Part shown: piece after piece, positions 12,171 to 23,671 of the stretch
Layout of the letters: each line of letters begins with the position of its first letter
Position numbering within the stretch: the first letter of the stretch is position 1
Assembly: GCA_036259875.1 (NCBI GenBank)
Contig: DATAAZ010000041.1
Location: 55,170-119,169, forward strand
From: DATAAZ01 sp036259875
Lineage (GTDB): Bacteria; Actinomycetota; Thermoleophilia; Gaiellales; Gaiellaceae
Length of the DNA stretch: 64,000 nt
Direction: 5' to 3'
Notes under the pieces: generated by a model
Told to the model about the DNA's origin: nothing
Database searches by the model: none
What the model saw: only the letters and a program-made list of their open reading frames with translations
Translations under genes and position numbers: made by a program

Positions 12171-12880
12171 TGGAGGCGCTTCTGCTCGCCGGCGGCAAAG
12201 CCGAGCGGCTCGGCGACGCCACGCGCGGGCTCCCGAAGCCGCTCGTGCCCGTCGGCGGGCACCCGCTCGCGGCCTACGCGGTCGCGCGACTCACGGCCGC
12301 CGGCGTCGAGCGAGTCCTCGTCGCGTGCGCGGCGGGCCAGGAGAGGCTCTTCGCGTCGGAGCTTGCCGGGCTCGGCGCCGAGATCGTCCCGGTCGGTGAG
12401 CGGGAGCCGTTAGGTCGAGGCGGCGGCCTGCGGCTGGCCGCCTCCGCGAGGCGCGAGCGGGGCCCGGTCTTCGCGCTGAACGGCGACGAGATCATCGACG
12501 TGGATCCGGACGCGCTCGTCTCGTTTCACCGAGAGCGGGGCGGGGTGGCGACGATCGTCGTCGCGCCCATGCCGTCCGCGTTCGGCGTCGTCGAACTCGA
12601 GGGAGACCGGGTCGCCGCGTTCCGCGAGGCGCCGCGGCTTCCCCACTGGGTGAACGCGGGGCTGTACGTCTTCGACGACGAGGCGATTGAGCGCCTGCCC
12701 GAGCGGGGAGACCACGAGGCGACCACCTTTCCGGAGCTCGCCGCCGAAGGTCGATTGCGCGCGTTCCGCCACGAGGGTGTCTGGCTCACCGTCAACACGC
12801 CGAAGGACCTCCGCCGTGCGGAGGAGTTCTTCGCCGCTCACCCGGGCTGGACTCCCCCGCTCGTCGCGGCCGGCCGATGA
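12170..12880 (+). CDS. Sugar-1-phosphate nucleotidyltransferase
   Basis: A 236-residue NTP-transferase family protein that would join a sugar 1-phosphate to an NTP. The signature LLLAGGKAERLG with KPLVPVGGHPL is at the N-terminus, the second metal region is FALNGDEIIDVDPDAL, and the product-side motif is FREAPRLPHWVNAGLYVF. The short form without a left-handed beta-helix resembles mannose-1-phosphate or heptose-1-phosphate guanylyltransferases (HddC/RmlA-like), but base and sugar specificity cannot be decided by eye. Start and stop overlap both neighbours (ugd and the cupin gene). Confidence 0.88.
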   Translation: MEALLLAGGKAERLGDATRGLPKPLVPVGGHPLAAYAVARLTAAGVERVLVACAAGQERLFASELAGLGAEIVPVGEREPLGRGGGLRLAASARRERGPVFALNGDEIIDVDPDALVSFHRERGGVATIVVAPMPSAFGVVELEGDRVAAFREAPRLPHWVNAGLYVFDDEAIERLPERGDHEATTFPELAAEGRLRAFRHEGVWLTVNTPKDLRRAEEFFAAHPGWTPPLVAAGR

Positions 12881-13278
12881 CCGACTCGCCGAACCTCGTC
12901 GACCTCGACCGCTTCGCGAGCGACGTCCGGCGGGTCGACAAGCCGTGGGGATACGAGATCGTCTACGCCCTCACCGACCGCTACTGCGGCAAGGTGCTCT
13001 TCATCCGCGCGGGCGAGGAGCTGAGCCTCCAGTTCCACCGTCGAAAGGACGAGGTCATCTACGTCCACGAGGGCCGGATCGAGCTCGAGATCGGCGACCC
13101 CGGCGGGCCGGTCGACCGGGAGGTGGTCGGCCCGGGCCGCGCGTTTCGCCTCGCGCCGGGCGTCGTGCACCGCTGGCACGCCCTGGAGGACACGGTCGTC
13201 CTCGAGACGTCGACGCCCGAGCTCGACGACGTCGTCCGCCTCGAAGACCGGTACGGCCGCGCGCAACCGCCCGCGTAG
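12877..13278 (+). CDS. Cupin, mannose-6-phosphate isomerase type II-like
   Basis: A 133-residue single-domain cupin. The motif FIRAGEELSLQFHRRKDEVIYVHEG gives the first metal-ligand set (H..E..), with RLAPGVVHRWHALED as the second; VDKPWGYE near the N-terminus is the hallmark of the isomerase domain of bifunctional mannose-1-phosphate guanylyltransferase/mannose-6-phosphate isomerases. Here that domain is encoded separately and overlaps the preceding nucleotidyltransferase gene by four bases (ATGA), so the pair may supply GDP-mannose or a related sugar. Isomerase activity is inferred; other cupin epimerases are possible. Confidence 0.85.
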   Translation: MTDSPNLVDLDRFASDVRRVDKPWGYEIVYALTDRYCGKVLFIRAGEELSLQFHRRKDEVIYVHEGRIELEIGDPGGPVDREVVGPGRAFRLAPGVVHRWHALEDTVVLETSTPELDDVVRLEDRYGRAQPPA

Positions 13279-13327
13279 CGAAAGGGCTCCCTTCGCCCGA
13301 GGGGCCGCGCGCGGTCGGGCCGATAAG

Positions 13328-14611
13328 ATGCCGCGCGGCATGGCGACGACCGCTCCCCGGCACGACGTCAAGGATCTCGCCCTCGCCGTCGAGGGGGTCG
13401 CCCGGATCGCCTGGGCCGACCGGCAGATGCCGGTGCTCGCGGCGATTCGCGAGCGCTTCGAGCGAGAGCAGCCGCTCGCCGGCTACCGGATGTCGGCGTG
13501 CCTGCACGTGACGAGCGAGACCGCGAACCTCGCGCGCACGCTGAAGGCCGCAGGCGCGGATCTTGTCCTCTGCGCGTCGAATCCGCTCTCGACGCAGGAC
13601 GACGTCGCGGCCGCGCTCGTCGCAGAGTACGGCATCCCGGTCTTCGCGATCCGCGGCGAGGACGAGGACACCTACTACTCGCACATCCACGCGGCGGTCG
13701 ACCACCACCCGCAGCTCACGATGGACGACGGCGCCGACGTGATCGGCGTCCTCCACAAGGAGCGCCGGGACCAGCTCGACGAGATCGTCGGCGGGATGGA
13801 GGAGACGACCACCGGCGTCATCCGCCTGAAGGCGCTCGAGGCCCAGGGCGACCTCGGCTTTCCGATCATCGCCGTGAACGAGGCGAACACGAAGCACCTC
13901 TTCGACAACCGGTACGGGACCGGCCAGTCGACGATCGACGGGATCGTCCGGGCGACGAACCTCCTCCTCGCGGGTCGACGCTTCGTGGTCTCGGGCTACG
14001 GCTGGACCGGGCGCGGCGTCGCGATGCGCGCGCGCGGAATGGGCGCCCACGTGATCGTGACCGAGGTCGATCCGCTTCGCGCGCTCGAGGCGGTCATGGA
14101 CGGCTACGAGGTGCTCCCGATGGAGCGTGCGGCCGAGGTCGGCGACGTGTTCTGCACGGCTACGGGCGACAAGAACGTCGTCTCCCGAGCCGCGATCGAG
14201 CGGATGAAGGACGGCGCGATCCTCTCGAACACGGGTCATTTCAACGTGGAGATCGACATCCCGGCGCTCGAGGAGCTTGCGCTGGCACGACGCGCGGCGC
14301 GGCCGAACGTCGAGGAGTTCGAACTTCGCGACGGACGGCGGCTCTACCTGATCGCGGACGGCCGGCTCGTCAATCTTGCCGCGGCCGAGGGCCATCCGGC
14401 CGCCGTCATGGACATGTCCTTCGCGAACCAGGCCCTCTCGGCCGAGTTCGTTGTGAACCACGGCCCTGAGCTCGAGCGGCGCGTGTACGACGTCCCGGCC
14501 GAGATCGACCGCGAGATCGCCCGGCTGAAGCTCGAGACGATGGGCGTCGAGATCGATCGCCTCACCGAGGAGCAGGCCCGCTACCTGGCCTCGTGGGACG
14601 AAGGCACATAG
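13328..14611 (+). CDS. ahcY: S-adenosylhomocysteine hydrolase, short (archaeal/Thermotoga-like) type
   Basis: Hydrolyses S-adenosylhomocysteine to adenosine and homocysteine, removing the inhibitor of methyltransferases and feeding MetH. 427 residues. Substrate-domain motifs are YRMSACLHVTSETANLA (Thr-rich) and ASNPLSTQDDVAAAL, then the NAD signature GYGWTGRGVA near 223 and NTGHFNVEID. The C-terminus ends DRLTEEQARYLASWDEGT instead of the long KPxHYRY tail of mammalian-type and many bacterial enzymes; this short form is the archaeal/Thermotoga type, some members of which act on S-inosylhomocysteine. A second ATG at 13340 is possible. Its 3' end overlaps mtnA. Confidence 0.95.
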   Translation: MPRGMATTAPRHDVKDLALAVEGVARIAWADRQMPVLAAIRERFEREQPLAGYRMSACLHVTSETANLARTLKAAGADLVLCASNPLSTQDDVAAALVAEYGIPVFAIRGEDEDTYYSHIHAAVDHHPQLTMDDGADVIGVLHKERRDQLDEIVGGMEETTTGVIRLKALEAQGDLGFPIIAVNEANTKHLFDNRYGTGQSTIDGIVRATNLLLAGRRFVVSGYGWTGRGVAMRARGMGAHVIVTEVDPLRALEAVMDGYEVLPMERAAEVGDVFCTATGDKNVVSRAAIERMKDGAILSNTGHFNVEIDIPALEELALARRAARPNVEEFELRDGRRLYLIADGRLVNLAAAEGHPAAVMDMSFANQALSAEFVVNHGPELERRVYDVPAEIDREIARLKLETMGVEIDRLTEEQARYLASWDEGT

Positions 14612-15606
14612 ACCTCGGGGACCTGAACCCCGAGGCAATACTGAGGCTCGAGGCAGACTGCGTCGTCTTCCTCGACCAGCGGCGCCTCCCCGGCGAGGAG
14701 GTCGAGCTCGAGTGCCGGACGTCGGGCGACGTCGCCGAGGCGATCCGGACGCTCGCCGTGCGGGGCGCGCCCGCGATCGGGATCGCCGCTGCGTACGGGT
14801 ACGCGCTCGCGGCGGCGCGCGGAGAGAACCTCGACGAGGCGGCGCGCGTCCTCCTCGCGTCCCGGCCGACCGCGGTCAACCTCGCGTGGGCGATCGGCGA
14901 GCTCCGCAACCTTCCCCGCGAGCCCCACGTGCTCGCCGAACGGGCACGCGAGATTCACCGCCGCGAGGTCGACCGCTGCCACCGGATGGGCGAGCACGCC
15001 GCCGAGTTGCTCGAGCGCGGTGCGCGGGCGCTCACGCACTGCAACACGGGCGGCCTCGCGACGGGCGGCTACGGGACCGCACTCGGCGCGCTTCGCGCCG
15101 CGTACGCCCGCGGCCGCCTCGAGTACGTGCTCGTCGACGAGACGCGCCCGCTCCTCCAGGGAAGCCGCCTGACGGCATGGGAGCTCGAGCGGGCCGGAAT
15201 CCCGCACGGGGTGATCGCCGACGCCGCCGCGGCGGCGATGATGGCGCGCGGCGAGGTCACGCACGTGCTGACCGGCGCCGATCGCATCGCGGCGAACGGC
15301 GACACCGCGAACAAGATCGGGACGTACGCCCTCGCCGTGCTCGCAGCGCACCACACGATTCCGTTCTACGTGGTCGCGCCCACCTCGACGGTCGACCTCG
15401 CGACCCCGACGGGCGCCGAGATACCGATCGAGGAGCGTGACGCCCGCGAAGTCACGGAGCACTTCCCCGCTCGGAATCCGGCGTTCGACGTGACTCCGGC
15501 CGCGCTGATCAGCGCGATCGTCACGGAACGAGGCGTGCACCGTCCGCCGTACGACGAGACGCTCCCGCTCAGCCGCGATCTCCACGAAGCGGGAAGCCCG
15601 GCGTGA
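14593..15606 (+). CDS. mtnA: S-methyl-5-thioribose-1-phosphate isomerase
   Basis: Isomerises methylthioribose 1-phosphate to methylthioribulose 1-phosphate in methionine salvage. 337 residues; VRGAPAIGIAAAYGYALA, the catalytic Cys in HCNTGGLATGGYGTALG near 151 and the catalytic Asp in TGADRIAANGDTANKIGTY near 230 are all present. The GTG at 14593 lies inside the last codons of ahcY (19-base overlap); the next plausible start would remove the conserved N-terminal strand. Placement beside ahcY and downstream of metH fits SAM recycling, although other mtn genes are not in the window. eIF2B-like relatives exist, but both catalytic residues support MtnA. Confidence 0.94.
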   Translation: MGRRHIDLGDLNPEAILRLEADCVVFLDQRRLPGEEVELECRTSGDVAEAIRTLAVRGAPAIGIAAAYGYALAAARGENLDEAARVLLASRPTAVNLAWAIGELRNLPREPHVLAERAREIHRREVDRCHRMGEHAAELLERGARALTHCNTGGLATGGYGTALGALRAAYARGRLEYVLVDETRPLLQGSRLTAWELERAGIPHGVIADAAAAAMMARGEVTHVLTGADRIAANGDTANKIGTYALAVLAAHHTIPFYVVAPTSTVDLATPTGAEIPIEERDAREVTEHFPARNPAFDVTPAALISAIVTERGVHRPPYDETLPLSRDLHEAGSPA

Positions 15607-16622
15607 AGGCGATGATCATGGCGGCGGGCCTCGGCACGAGGCTCCGCCCGCTCACCGACTTCCTTCCGAAGCCGATGATGCCGATCGCGAACCGGCCCGT
15701 CCTCCACCATCTGCTGAATCTCCTGCACAGGCACGAGATCCGCGAGGTCGGGGTCAACCTCCACGCAGCACCGGAGATGATCCAGCGCTACTTCGGGGAC
15801 GGCTCCGCGCTCGACATGGAGATCCGGTGGTCGCACGAGCCCGACTTGCTCGGAACCGCAGGCGGGACGAAGAAGCTCGAGGACTTCTGGGAAGGCGAGA
15901 CGATCCTCGTGACGTCCGGCGACGGTCTCCACGACATCGACGTGACCGCGCTCCTCGGGCACCACCGTCGCTCGAACGCCCTCGCGACGCTCGCCGTGAA
16001 GCCCGTCCCCGATCCCTCGTCGTACGGCGTCGTCATCCTCGACCGGGACACTCGCGTCCGCGGGTTCCAGGAGAAGCCGAACCGAGACGAGGCGCGCTCG
16101 GATCTCGCCAACTGCGGCGTCTACGTGATCGAGCCGGAGCTCCTCGAGCGCATTCCCCCCGACACGTTCTACGACTTCGGGACGCAGGTGTGGCCGAGTC
16201 TCGTCGCGGCCGGCGAGCCCGTGTACGCCTACACGACCATGTCGTACTGGAACGACATCGGCGACCTCGACGCGCTTCGAAACGGGATCCTCGACGCGGT
16301 GCTCGGGCACGTCCGGGTCGAGATCCCGGGCGAAGAGATCGCGCCCGGGATCTGGGCCGAGGACGGGTGCCGGCTGAACGCCGCGGCGCAGGTCGATGCG
16401 CCCGTCGTCTTGGGCCGGAACGTCGAGGTCGAGGCGGGGGCGCAGATCCGCGGGCCGGCCGTGATCGGCGCGGACTGCCACGTCGGTCGCGAGGCCGCCA
16501 TCCGCCGCGCCGCGCTCCTCCCCGGAAGTGTCGTGCCCGAGGAGGGCCTCGCCGTAGCGGGGATCTTCGGAGACGCCTCGAAGCTCGCCGATAGCGTCGT
16601 TCGGTACCCCGCGTCGCGCTAG
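15603..16622 (+). CDS. Nucleotidyltransferase with left-handed beta-helix tail (mannose-1-phosphate guanylyltransferase-like)
   Basis: 339 residues. The N-terminal NTP-transferase domain has the canonical MIMAAGLGTRLRPLTDFLPKPM, then GTAGGTKKLEDFW, SGDGLHDIDVTALL and SYWNDIGDLDALR. The C-terminal ~90 residues carry hexapeptide-like repeats (VVLGRNVEVEAGAQIRGPAVIG), a short left-handed beta-helix as in GDP-mannose or glucose-1-phosphate enzymes. Catalysis would convert sugar 1-phosphate plus NTP to NDP-sugar. It starts with a GTG overlapping the mtnA stop (GTGA). It is the third sugar-nucleotide gene in a 6-kb block. Confidence 0.9.
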   Translation: MKAMIMAAGLGTRLRPLTDFLPKPMMPIANRPVLHHLLNLLHRHEIREVGVNLHAAPEMIQRYFGDGSALDMEIRWSHEPDLLGTAGGTKKLEDFWEGETILVTSGDGLHDIDVTALLGHHRRSNALATLAVKPVPDPSSYGVVILDRDTRVRGFQEKPNRDEARSDLANCGVYVIEPELLERIPPDTFYDFGTQVWPSLVAAGEPVYAYTTMSYWNDIGDLDALRNGILDAVLGHVRVEIPGEEIAPGIWAEDGCRLNAAAQVDAPVVLGRNVEVEAGAQIRGPAVIGADCHVGREAAIRRAALLPGSVVPEEGLAVAGIFGDASKLADSVVRYPASR

Positions 16623-16740
16623 AACGCGAGTCGGCCGGCCGGCTGCGCGCCGACCGAAGCGATGCAAATATCAGCAATCAAGCGCCGGAAACGGCACGTA
16701 GCGCGCGATTCCGTGCGACCTGACGGCCTACGTTCGTTCG

Positions 16741-17421
16741 GTGAGCCTGGCGCGAACGCTCGATCTTTTGCTTCCGTCGCGATGCGTGAGCTGCGGCTCC
16801 GGCGAGACGCTCTTCTGTGCGCGGTGCCGCGAGCGGCTCGTCGTCGTTCGGGCGCCGCTCTGCGCGCGCTGCGGCGCGCCGACCGCCTGGCCCGTCGAGC
16901 GCTGCGCGGAGTGCGCGGGACGACGGCTCGCGTTCACGAGTGCGCGAGCGGCGGTCGCGTACGAGGCTCCTGCCCGCGCACTCGTCGCCGCGTGGAAGGA
17001 GCGCGGCGTGCGCGGGCTCGCGCGCGAGACCGGCGCGCTCGTCGAGGCACACGTTGCGCGGCCGAACGCCGACGCGCTTGCGTTCGTCCCGGGCGATCGC
17101 GAACGGATGCTCTGGCGGGGCGAGAACACGGCCGAGGCGCTCGCGCACGAGCTCGGGCGCCGCTGGGATGTTCCGGTCGTCGTCGCGCTTCGGCGCGCCG
17201 GCCACGCGAGGCGCCAGCGCGGCCTCTCCCGCGCCGAGCGGCGGGCGAACGTGCGCGGCTCGTTCGCGGCGGTGGGCGACGCGCCACGCGAGCTCGTTCT
17301 CGTCGACGATGTCTACACGACCGGCGCGACGGTCGCCGCGGCGGCGAGCGCGCTCCGGCGCGCGGGCGCCCGGTCCGTCGACGTCGTGACGTTCGCGCGG
17401 GTCGTCCGAACGGCAGCATGA
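16741..17421 (+). CDS. ComF-family phosphoribosyltransferase-like protein
   Basis: 226 residues. Two CxxC zinc pairs open the protein (CVSCGSGETLFCARC and CARCGAP...CAECAG), followed by a phosphoribosyltransferase fold with the PRPP loop ELVLVDDVYTTGATV near 187-200 and the hood region RAGHARRQRGLSRAERRANV. ComF is needed for DNA uptake in competent bacteria; in most actinobacteria its role is unknown. The GTG start at 16741 gives the family N-terminus LLLPSRCVSCG. It precedes hpf, a common neighbour of comF. Confidence 0.9.
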   Translation: MSLARTLDLLLPSRCVSCGSGETLFCARCRERLVVVRAPLCARCGAPTAWPVERCAECAGRRLAFTSARAAVAYEAPARALVAAWKERGVRGLARETGALVEAHVARPNADALAFVPGDRERMLWRGENTAEALAHELGRRWDVPVVVALRRAGHARRQRGLSRAERRANVRGSFAAVGDAPRELVLVDDVYTTGATVAAAASALRRAGARSVDVVTFARVVRTAA

Positions 17422-17484
17422 TCCAGCTGGAGACCGATTGGGGTACGCTCCGCTCGCGGTCTCGAAATCGACGAGGAGGCTTCC

Positions 17485-18024
17485 GTGAGGCTTCAGGTCA
17501 AGGGGAAGAACGTCGAGCTGAGCCCAGCCCTCAAGGACTACGCCCAGAAGAAGCTCGGCAAGCTCGAGAAGCACCTGAACGACTCGGCGCGCGTCGAGCT
17601 GGAGCTCGCGGCGGAGCGAAACCCGTCCATCGGCGCCAGGCAGATCGCGGAGGCGACCATCTGGACGAAGGGGCCCGTCCTTCGCGCGCGTGAGAGCTCC
17701 CCGGACATGAAGGCGTCGATCGACATGCTGGTCGACAAGCTCGAGCGTCAGGCAAGCCGGCTGCGCGCCAAGCGACGGCGCGGCCCGAGTCGAAACCACG
17801 GCGAGGCGTTCGACGTACGGACGGCCGTCGACCGCGAGGAGCCCATGATCGTGAAGACGAAACAGTTCGCGGTGAAGCCGATGAGCCCCGAGGAGGCGGT
17901 TCTCCAGCTCGAGCTGATCGGTCACGACTTCTTCGTGTTTCAGAACGCCGAGACGGGTGACGTAAACGTCCTCTACCGCCGACGGGACGGCCGGTACGGG
18001 CTCATCGAACCGCAGGTCGCCTAG
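17485..18024 (+). CDS. hpf: Ribosome hibernation promoting factor, long form
   Basis: Binds the 30S subunit in stationary phase and, in the long form, dimerises ribosomes into 100S particles. 179 residues: an N-terminal HPF/RaiA domain (MRLQVKGKNVELSPALKDYAQKKL... DMKASIDMLVDKLERQASRL) and the C-terminal dimerisation domain (IVKTKQFAVKPMSPEEAVLQLELIGHDFFVFQNAETGDVNVLYRRRDGRYGLIEP, given here in parts). A GAGGAGG ribosome-binding site precedes the GTG start. secA follows after one unknown gene. Confidence 0.95.
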   Translation: MRLQVKGKNVELSPALKDYAQKKLGKLEKHLNDSARVELELAAERNPSIGARQIAEATIWTKGPVLRARESSPDMKASIDMLVDKLERQASRLRAKRRRGPSRNHGEAFDVRTAVDREEPMIVKTKQFAVKPMSPEEAVLQLELIGHDFFVFQNAETGDVNVLYRRRDGRYGLIEPQVA

Positions 18025-18034
18025 CAACGTCCGA

Positions 18035-18670
18035 GTGACCGTGCCGTTCTGGCGGCGAGACGCGGAGACGCTGAACGAGCGGCTGGCCCGGGAAGCCGGC
18101 CTCTCGCTCTCGGGCGAGCCGACGGAGCCGTTGCACGATGAGCCCGAAGCGGACGAGCCCCGCGACGTCGCCGGTTTCCTCAAGCGCCTGACGCAGCCGA
18201 TCTCCGACCTCGCGGTGATTCACGGCGCGCACCGCGCCCGCGAGTGGGACGTCGTCGCGGCGGCGGAGGTCCCCGGTATCCGCGGTGACAGCGTCCACTT
18301 CGTCGCGCTCCCCGAGGGTGGGCTCGTCGTCGACGAGGCGGTTCCGGAGGAGGCGCTCGACCGCCTCGCGGACGCGGTCGAAGGGTCGCTACCCGCTCCG
18401 TACCGGGCCGAGGCCGTCCGGCGTGGCGGAGACGTCTGGGCGATCGGCGCGAGGCGAACCAGCGTCGTGGAACTCCCGACGGCGCTCGCCGGCGACGATA
18501 TCGAGCTCGCGGTCCACGATGGCGATCCGGTGCTCACGATCGACGGACGCCCGTCCGACGACCGGATCGCCGTGCTCGAGGATCTCGCCGCGACGTACGG
18601 CGACAGCTACGTGGCGCGCGCCTCGCGACTCGACGAGCGGCGCTGGGAGGTAGACGTCTTTCCGCTCTAG
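18035..18670 (+). CDS. Conserved hypothetical protein between hpf and secA
   Basis: 211 residues; function not recognised. It is soluble and acidic, with no signal peptide or membrane helix. The N-terminal 50 residues look disordered (PFWRRDAETLNERLAREAGLS..TEPLHDEPEADEP). The rest alternates strands and helices (HFVALPEGGLVVDEAVPEEALDRLADAVE, ELAVHDGDPVLTIDGRPSDDRIAVLEDLA). The start is GTG 18035, ten bases behind hpf, so it is co-transcribed with hpf and precedes secA; the spacing suggests a role linked to ribosome dormancy or secretion, which is inference only. Confidence 0.75.
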   Translation: MTVPFWRRDAETLNERLAREAGLSLSGEPTEPLHDEPEADEPRDVAGFLKRLTQPISDLAVIHGAHRAREWDVVAAAEVPGIRGDSVHFVALPEGGLVVDEAVPEEALDRLADAVEGSLPAPYRAEAVRRGGDVWAIGARRTSVVELPTALAGDDIELAVHDGDPVLTIDGRPSDDRIAVLEDLAATYGDSYVARASRLDERRWEVDVFPL

Positions 18671-18744
18671 GGCCGTCAGGACGGGCCCGCGCGCGCTCGA
18701 CGAGCGCTCACGGAAGGCCGCGGGCGAGCCGATACCCTAGGGTC

Positions 18745-21435
<2,691 letters not shown>

Positions 21436-21697
21436 ATCGGCGACGCGAGCCCGCAGCCGCTTCACGGCGGGCATGACGACTCGCGTCGGACGGCGTCGAT
21501 CCCCACGTCGCTGAAGCGCGCCGGGCAACGCCGGCAGCGCCGGCGCCGTCCTGCGCTTCGATCGTGCCCGCGCGACCCCGGGCGACTGCCCTGCGGGACT
21601 CCGGTACGTGGCTTTCCGCGCCGTGTCCTATTCCCCTCCGTTCGCGCCGCGCGGGGGAGGCGTCGGCGCCGTTCGCGGACGCCGGTACCATCCGTGC

Positions 21698-22811
21698 GTG
21701 GCCGAGCGCGCCGCCGTCGAGCGAGAATTGGAGGAGATCGGGACCCAGCTCGCCTGGGTCCGTGATTACCTTTGACCCCGACGCGCTGCGCGCGCGCCTG
21801 GCCGAGCTTGAGAAGGAGCTTGGCGCGCCCGGCTTCTGGGACGACCAGGCGCGCGCTGCGAAGGTTTCCTCCGAGCACGCGCGCCTGAGCCGCCGCCTCG
21901 AGCGGTACGAGGCGCTCGAGCGCGAGGCGGCCGATCTCGGCGAGCTCGCGGCGCTCGCGTCCGACGACGGCGAGCTGGACGAGGTTGCCTCCGCGGTCGC
22001 CGTGCTCAAGCGCCAGCTCCACCGGGTCGAGGAGGATGCGCTCTTCACCGGCGAGTACGACGCGGGCGATGCGGTCGTCTCGATTCACGCCGGAACTGGC
22101 GGAACCGACGCGCAGGACTGGACCGAGATGCTGCTTCGCATGTACCTGCGCTGGGCGGCCGACCGCGGCTTCCGCACGGAGCTGCTGGAGGCGTCACCCG
22201 GAGAGGAGGCCGGCCTCAAGTCGGCGACGTTCACCGTGCACGGCGAGAACGCGTACGGGACGCTGAAAGCCGAACGCGGCGTCCACCGCCTCGTTCGCCT
22301 CAGCCCGTTCGACCAGGCGCACCGCCGCCACACGAGCTTCGCCCAGGTCATCGTCAGCCCGCTCGTCTCGGACGACGTCGATCTCGACATCGACGAGGGC
22401 GACCTCCGGATCGACACGTACCGGGCGAGTGGCGCAGGCGGCCAGCACGTCAACAAGACAGACTCGGCCGTTCGGATCACCCACATCCCAACGGGCATCG
22501 TCGTCCAGTGCCAGAACGAGCGCTCGCAGCTCTCGAACCGCCAGACGGCGATGCGGATCCTCAAGAGCCGCCTTGCCGAGCATGAGCTCGAGAAGCGCGA
22601 GGCCGAGCTCGCCCGCGAGCGCGGCCAGGTGCTGGACACGGGCTTCGGGAGCCAGATCCGAAGCTACGTCCTCCACCCGTACCAGCTCGTCAAGGATCAC
22701 CGGACCGGGGTCGAGGTCGGGAACGCGCACGGCGTCCTGGACGGGCGGCTCGATGAGTTCGTCCACGCATACCTGCTCGCCCGCGCAGCGGGGACGGATT
22801 CCCGCAAATAG
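21698..22811 (+). CDS. prfB: Peptide chain release factor 2, expressed through a programmed +1 frameshift
   Basis: Release factor for UGA/UAA codons. The zero frame runs from GTG 21698 for 25 codons (VAERAAVERELEEIGTQL.. ending RDYL) to an in-frame TGA at 21773-21775; the remaining 345 codons are in the +1 frame from 21774 (DPDALRARLAELEKELG...). The slippery site CTT TGA C is the classical one. The +1 frame carries the decoding loop LSPFDQ and the GGQ motif SGAGGQHVNKTD. Reading the +1 frame alone gives an unrelated N-terminus, so the joined frame is correct. ftsE follows. Confidence 0.95.
21764..21776 (+). promoter_or_regulatory. prfB autoregulatory +1 frameshift site
   Basis: GATTACCTTTGAC: the CTT codon slips +1 over the in-frame TGA, so low RF2 favours frameshifting and RF2 synthesis. 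In the well-studied site a Shine-Dalgarno-like AGGGGG sits three bases before CTT; here the corresponding bases are GTGATTAC, and the nearest purine run is GGG at 21756-21758. The stimulatory element is therefore weak or absent, while the CTTTGAC core is perfect. Confidence 0.93.
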
Positions 22812-22904
22812 CGGTTCCCGTCGAAGCGATCCGCGGCTTCGGTTACACTCGGCGACTCGCACGACCCAAGCCCGGCGCGGCCGCTCGGGCCGCAGCTTCT
22901 CCCG

Positions 22905-23669
22905 GTGACGGACACGAGCGTCGAAACACCCGCAACCACCGCCCCGGCGGCGATCGAGGCCGACGCCGCCGAGCGCGCGGGCGGCGCGCCGATGATCGTC
23001 TTCGAGGAGGTCACGAAGATCTACGAGCCGAACATCGTCGCGCTCCGCGACGTCGCGCTCGTGATCGAGAAGGGCGAGTTCGTCTTCCTCGTCGGTCCTT
23101 CCGGGTCGGGGAAGTCGACGATGATCCGCCTGCTCCTCAAGGAGCTCGAGCCGACGAAGGGGCGAATCATCGTCGGCGGGCGCGAGCTCGCGCGCCTCAG
23201 GCGCTCGAAGGTGCCCATGCTGCGCCGGAATCTCGGCTGCGTGTTCCAGGACTTCAAGCTCCTGCCGAACCGAACCGCGTTCGAGAACGTGGCGTACGCG
23301 CTGAAGGTGCAGGGCGAGTCCTCGAAGGGGATCCGGGCCAAGGTGCCCGAGGTGCTCGGGCTAGTCGGCCTCGCGAGCAAGATGAGCCACTACCCGGACG
23401 AGCTCTCGGGCGGCGAGCAGCAGCGCGTCTCGATCGCGCGCGCGTTCGTGAACCACCCGCCGCTCCTTATCTGCGACGAGCCGACCGGAAACCTCGACCC
23501 CGACACGTCGGTCGGGATCATGCAGCTCCTCTACCGGATCAACCGGACCGGAACGACGGTCGTCATGGCGACCCACGACCGCGAGATGGTCGACAAGATG
23601 CGACGGCGCGTGATCGCGCTGGACGACGGCGCCGTCATCCGGGATGAGCGCCGCGGAGGCTACGGGTAG
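22905..23669 (+). CDS. ftsE: Cell division ATP-binding protein FtsE
   Basis: ABC ATPase that, with FtsX, activates peptidoglycan hydrolysis at the septum. 254 residues: Walker A GPSGSGKST, the FtsE-typical CVFQDFKLLPNRTAFENVAYAL, signature LSGGEQQR, Walker B LLICDEPTGNLDPDTS. The first 29 residues are an Ala/Thr-rich extension; ATG 22992 (MIVFEEVTKIYE) would give the usual FtsE length and is a serious alternative start. ftsX begins two bases after its stop. Confidence 0.96.
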   Translation: MTDTSVETPATTAPAAIEADAAERAGGAPMIVFEEVTKIYEPNIVALRDVALVIEKGEFVFLVGPSGSGKSTMIRLLLKELEPTKGRIIVGGRELARLRRSKVPMLRRNLGCVFQDFKLLPNRTAFENVAYALKVQGESSKGIRAKVPEVLGLVGLASKMSHYPDELSGGEQQRVSIARAFVNHPPLLICDEPTGNLDPDTSVGIMQLLYRINRTGTTVVMATHDREMVDKMRRRVIALDDGAVIRDERRGGYG

Positions 23670-23671
23670 CG

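Noticed and set aside
13279..13327. SAH riboswitch before ahcY
   Set aside because: Only 49 bases separate it from the preceding gene and no SAH-element pseudoknot is recognisable.
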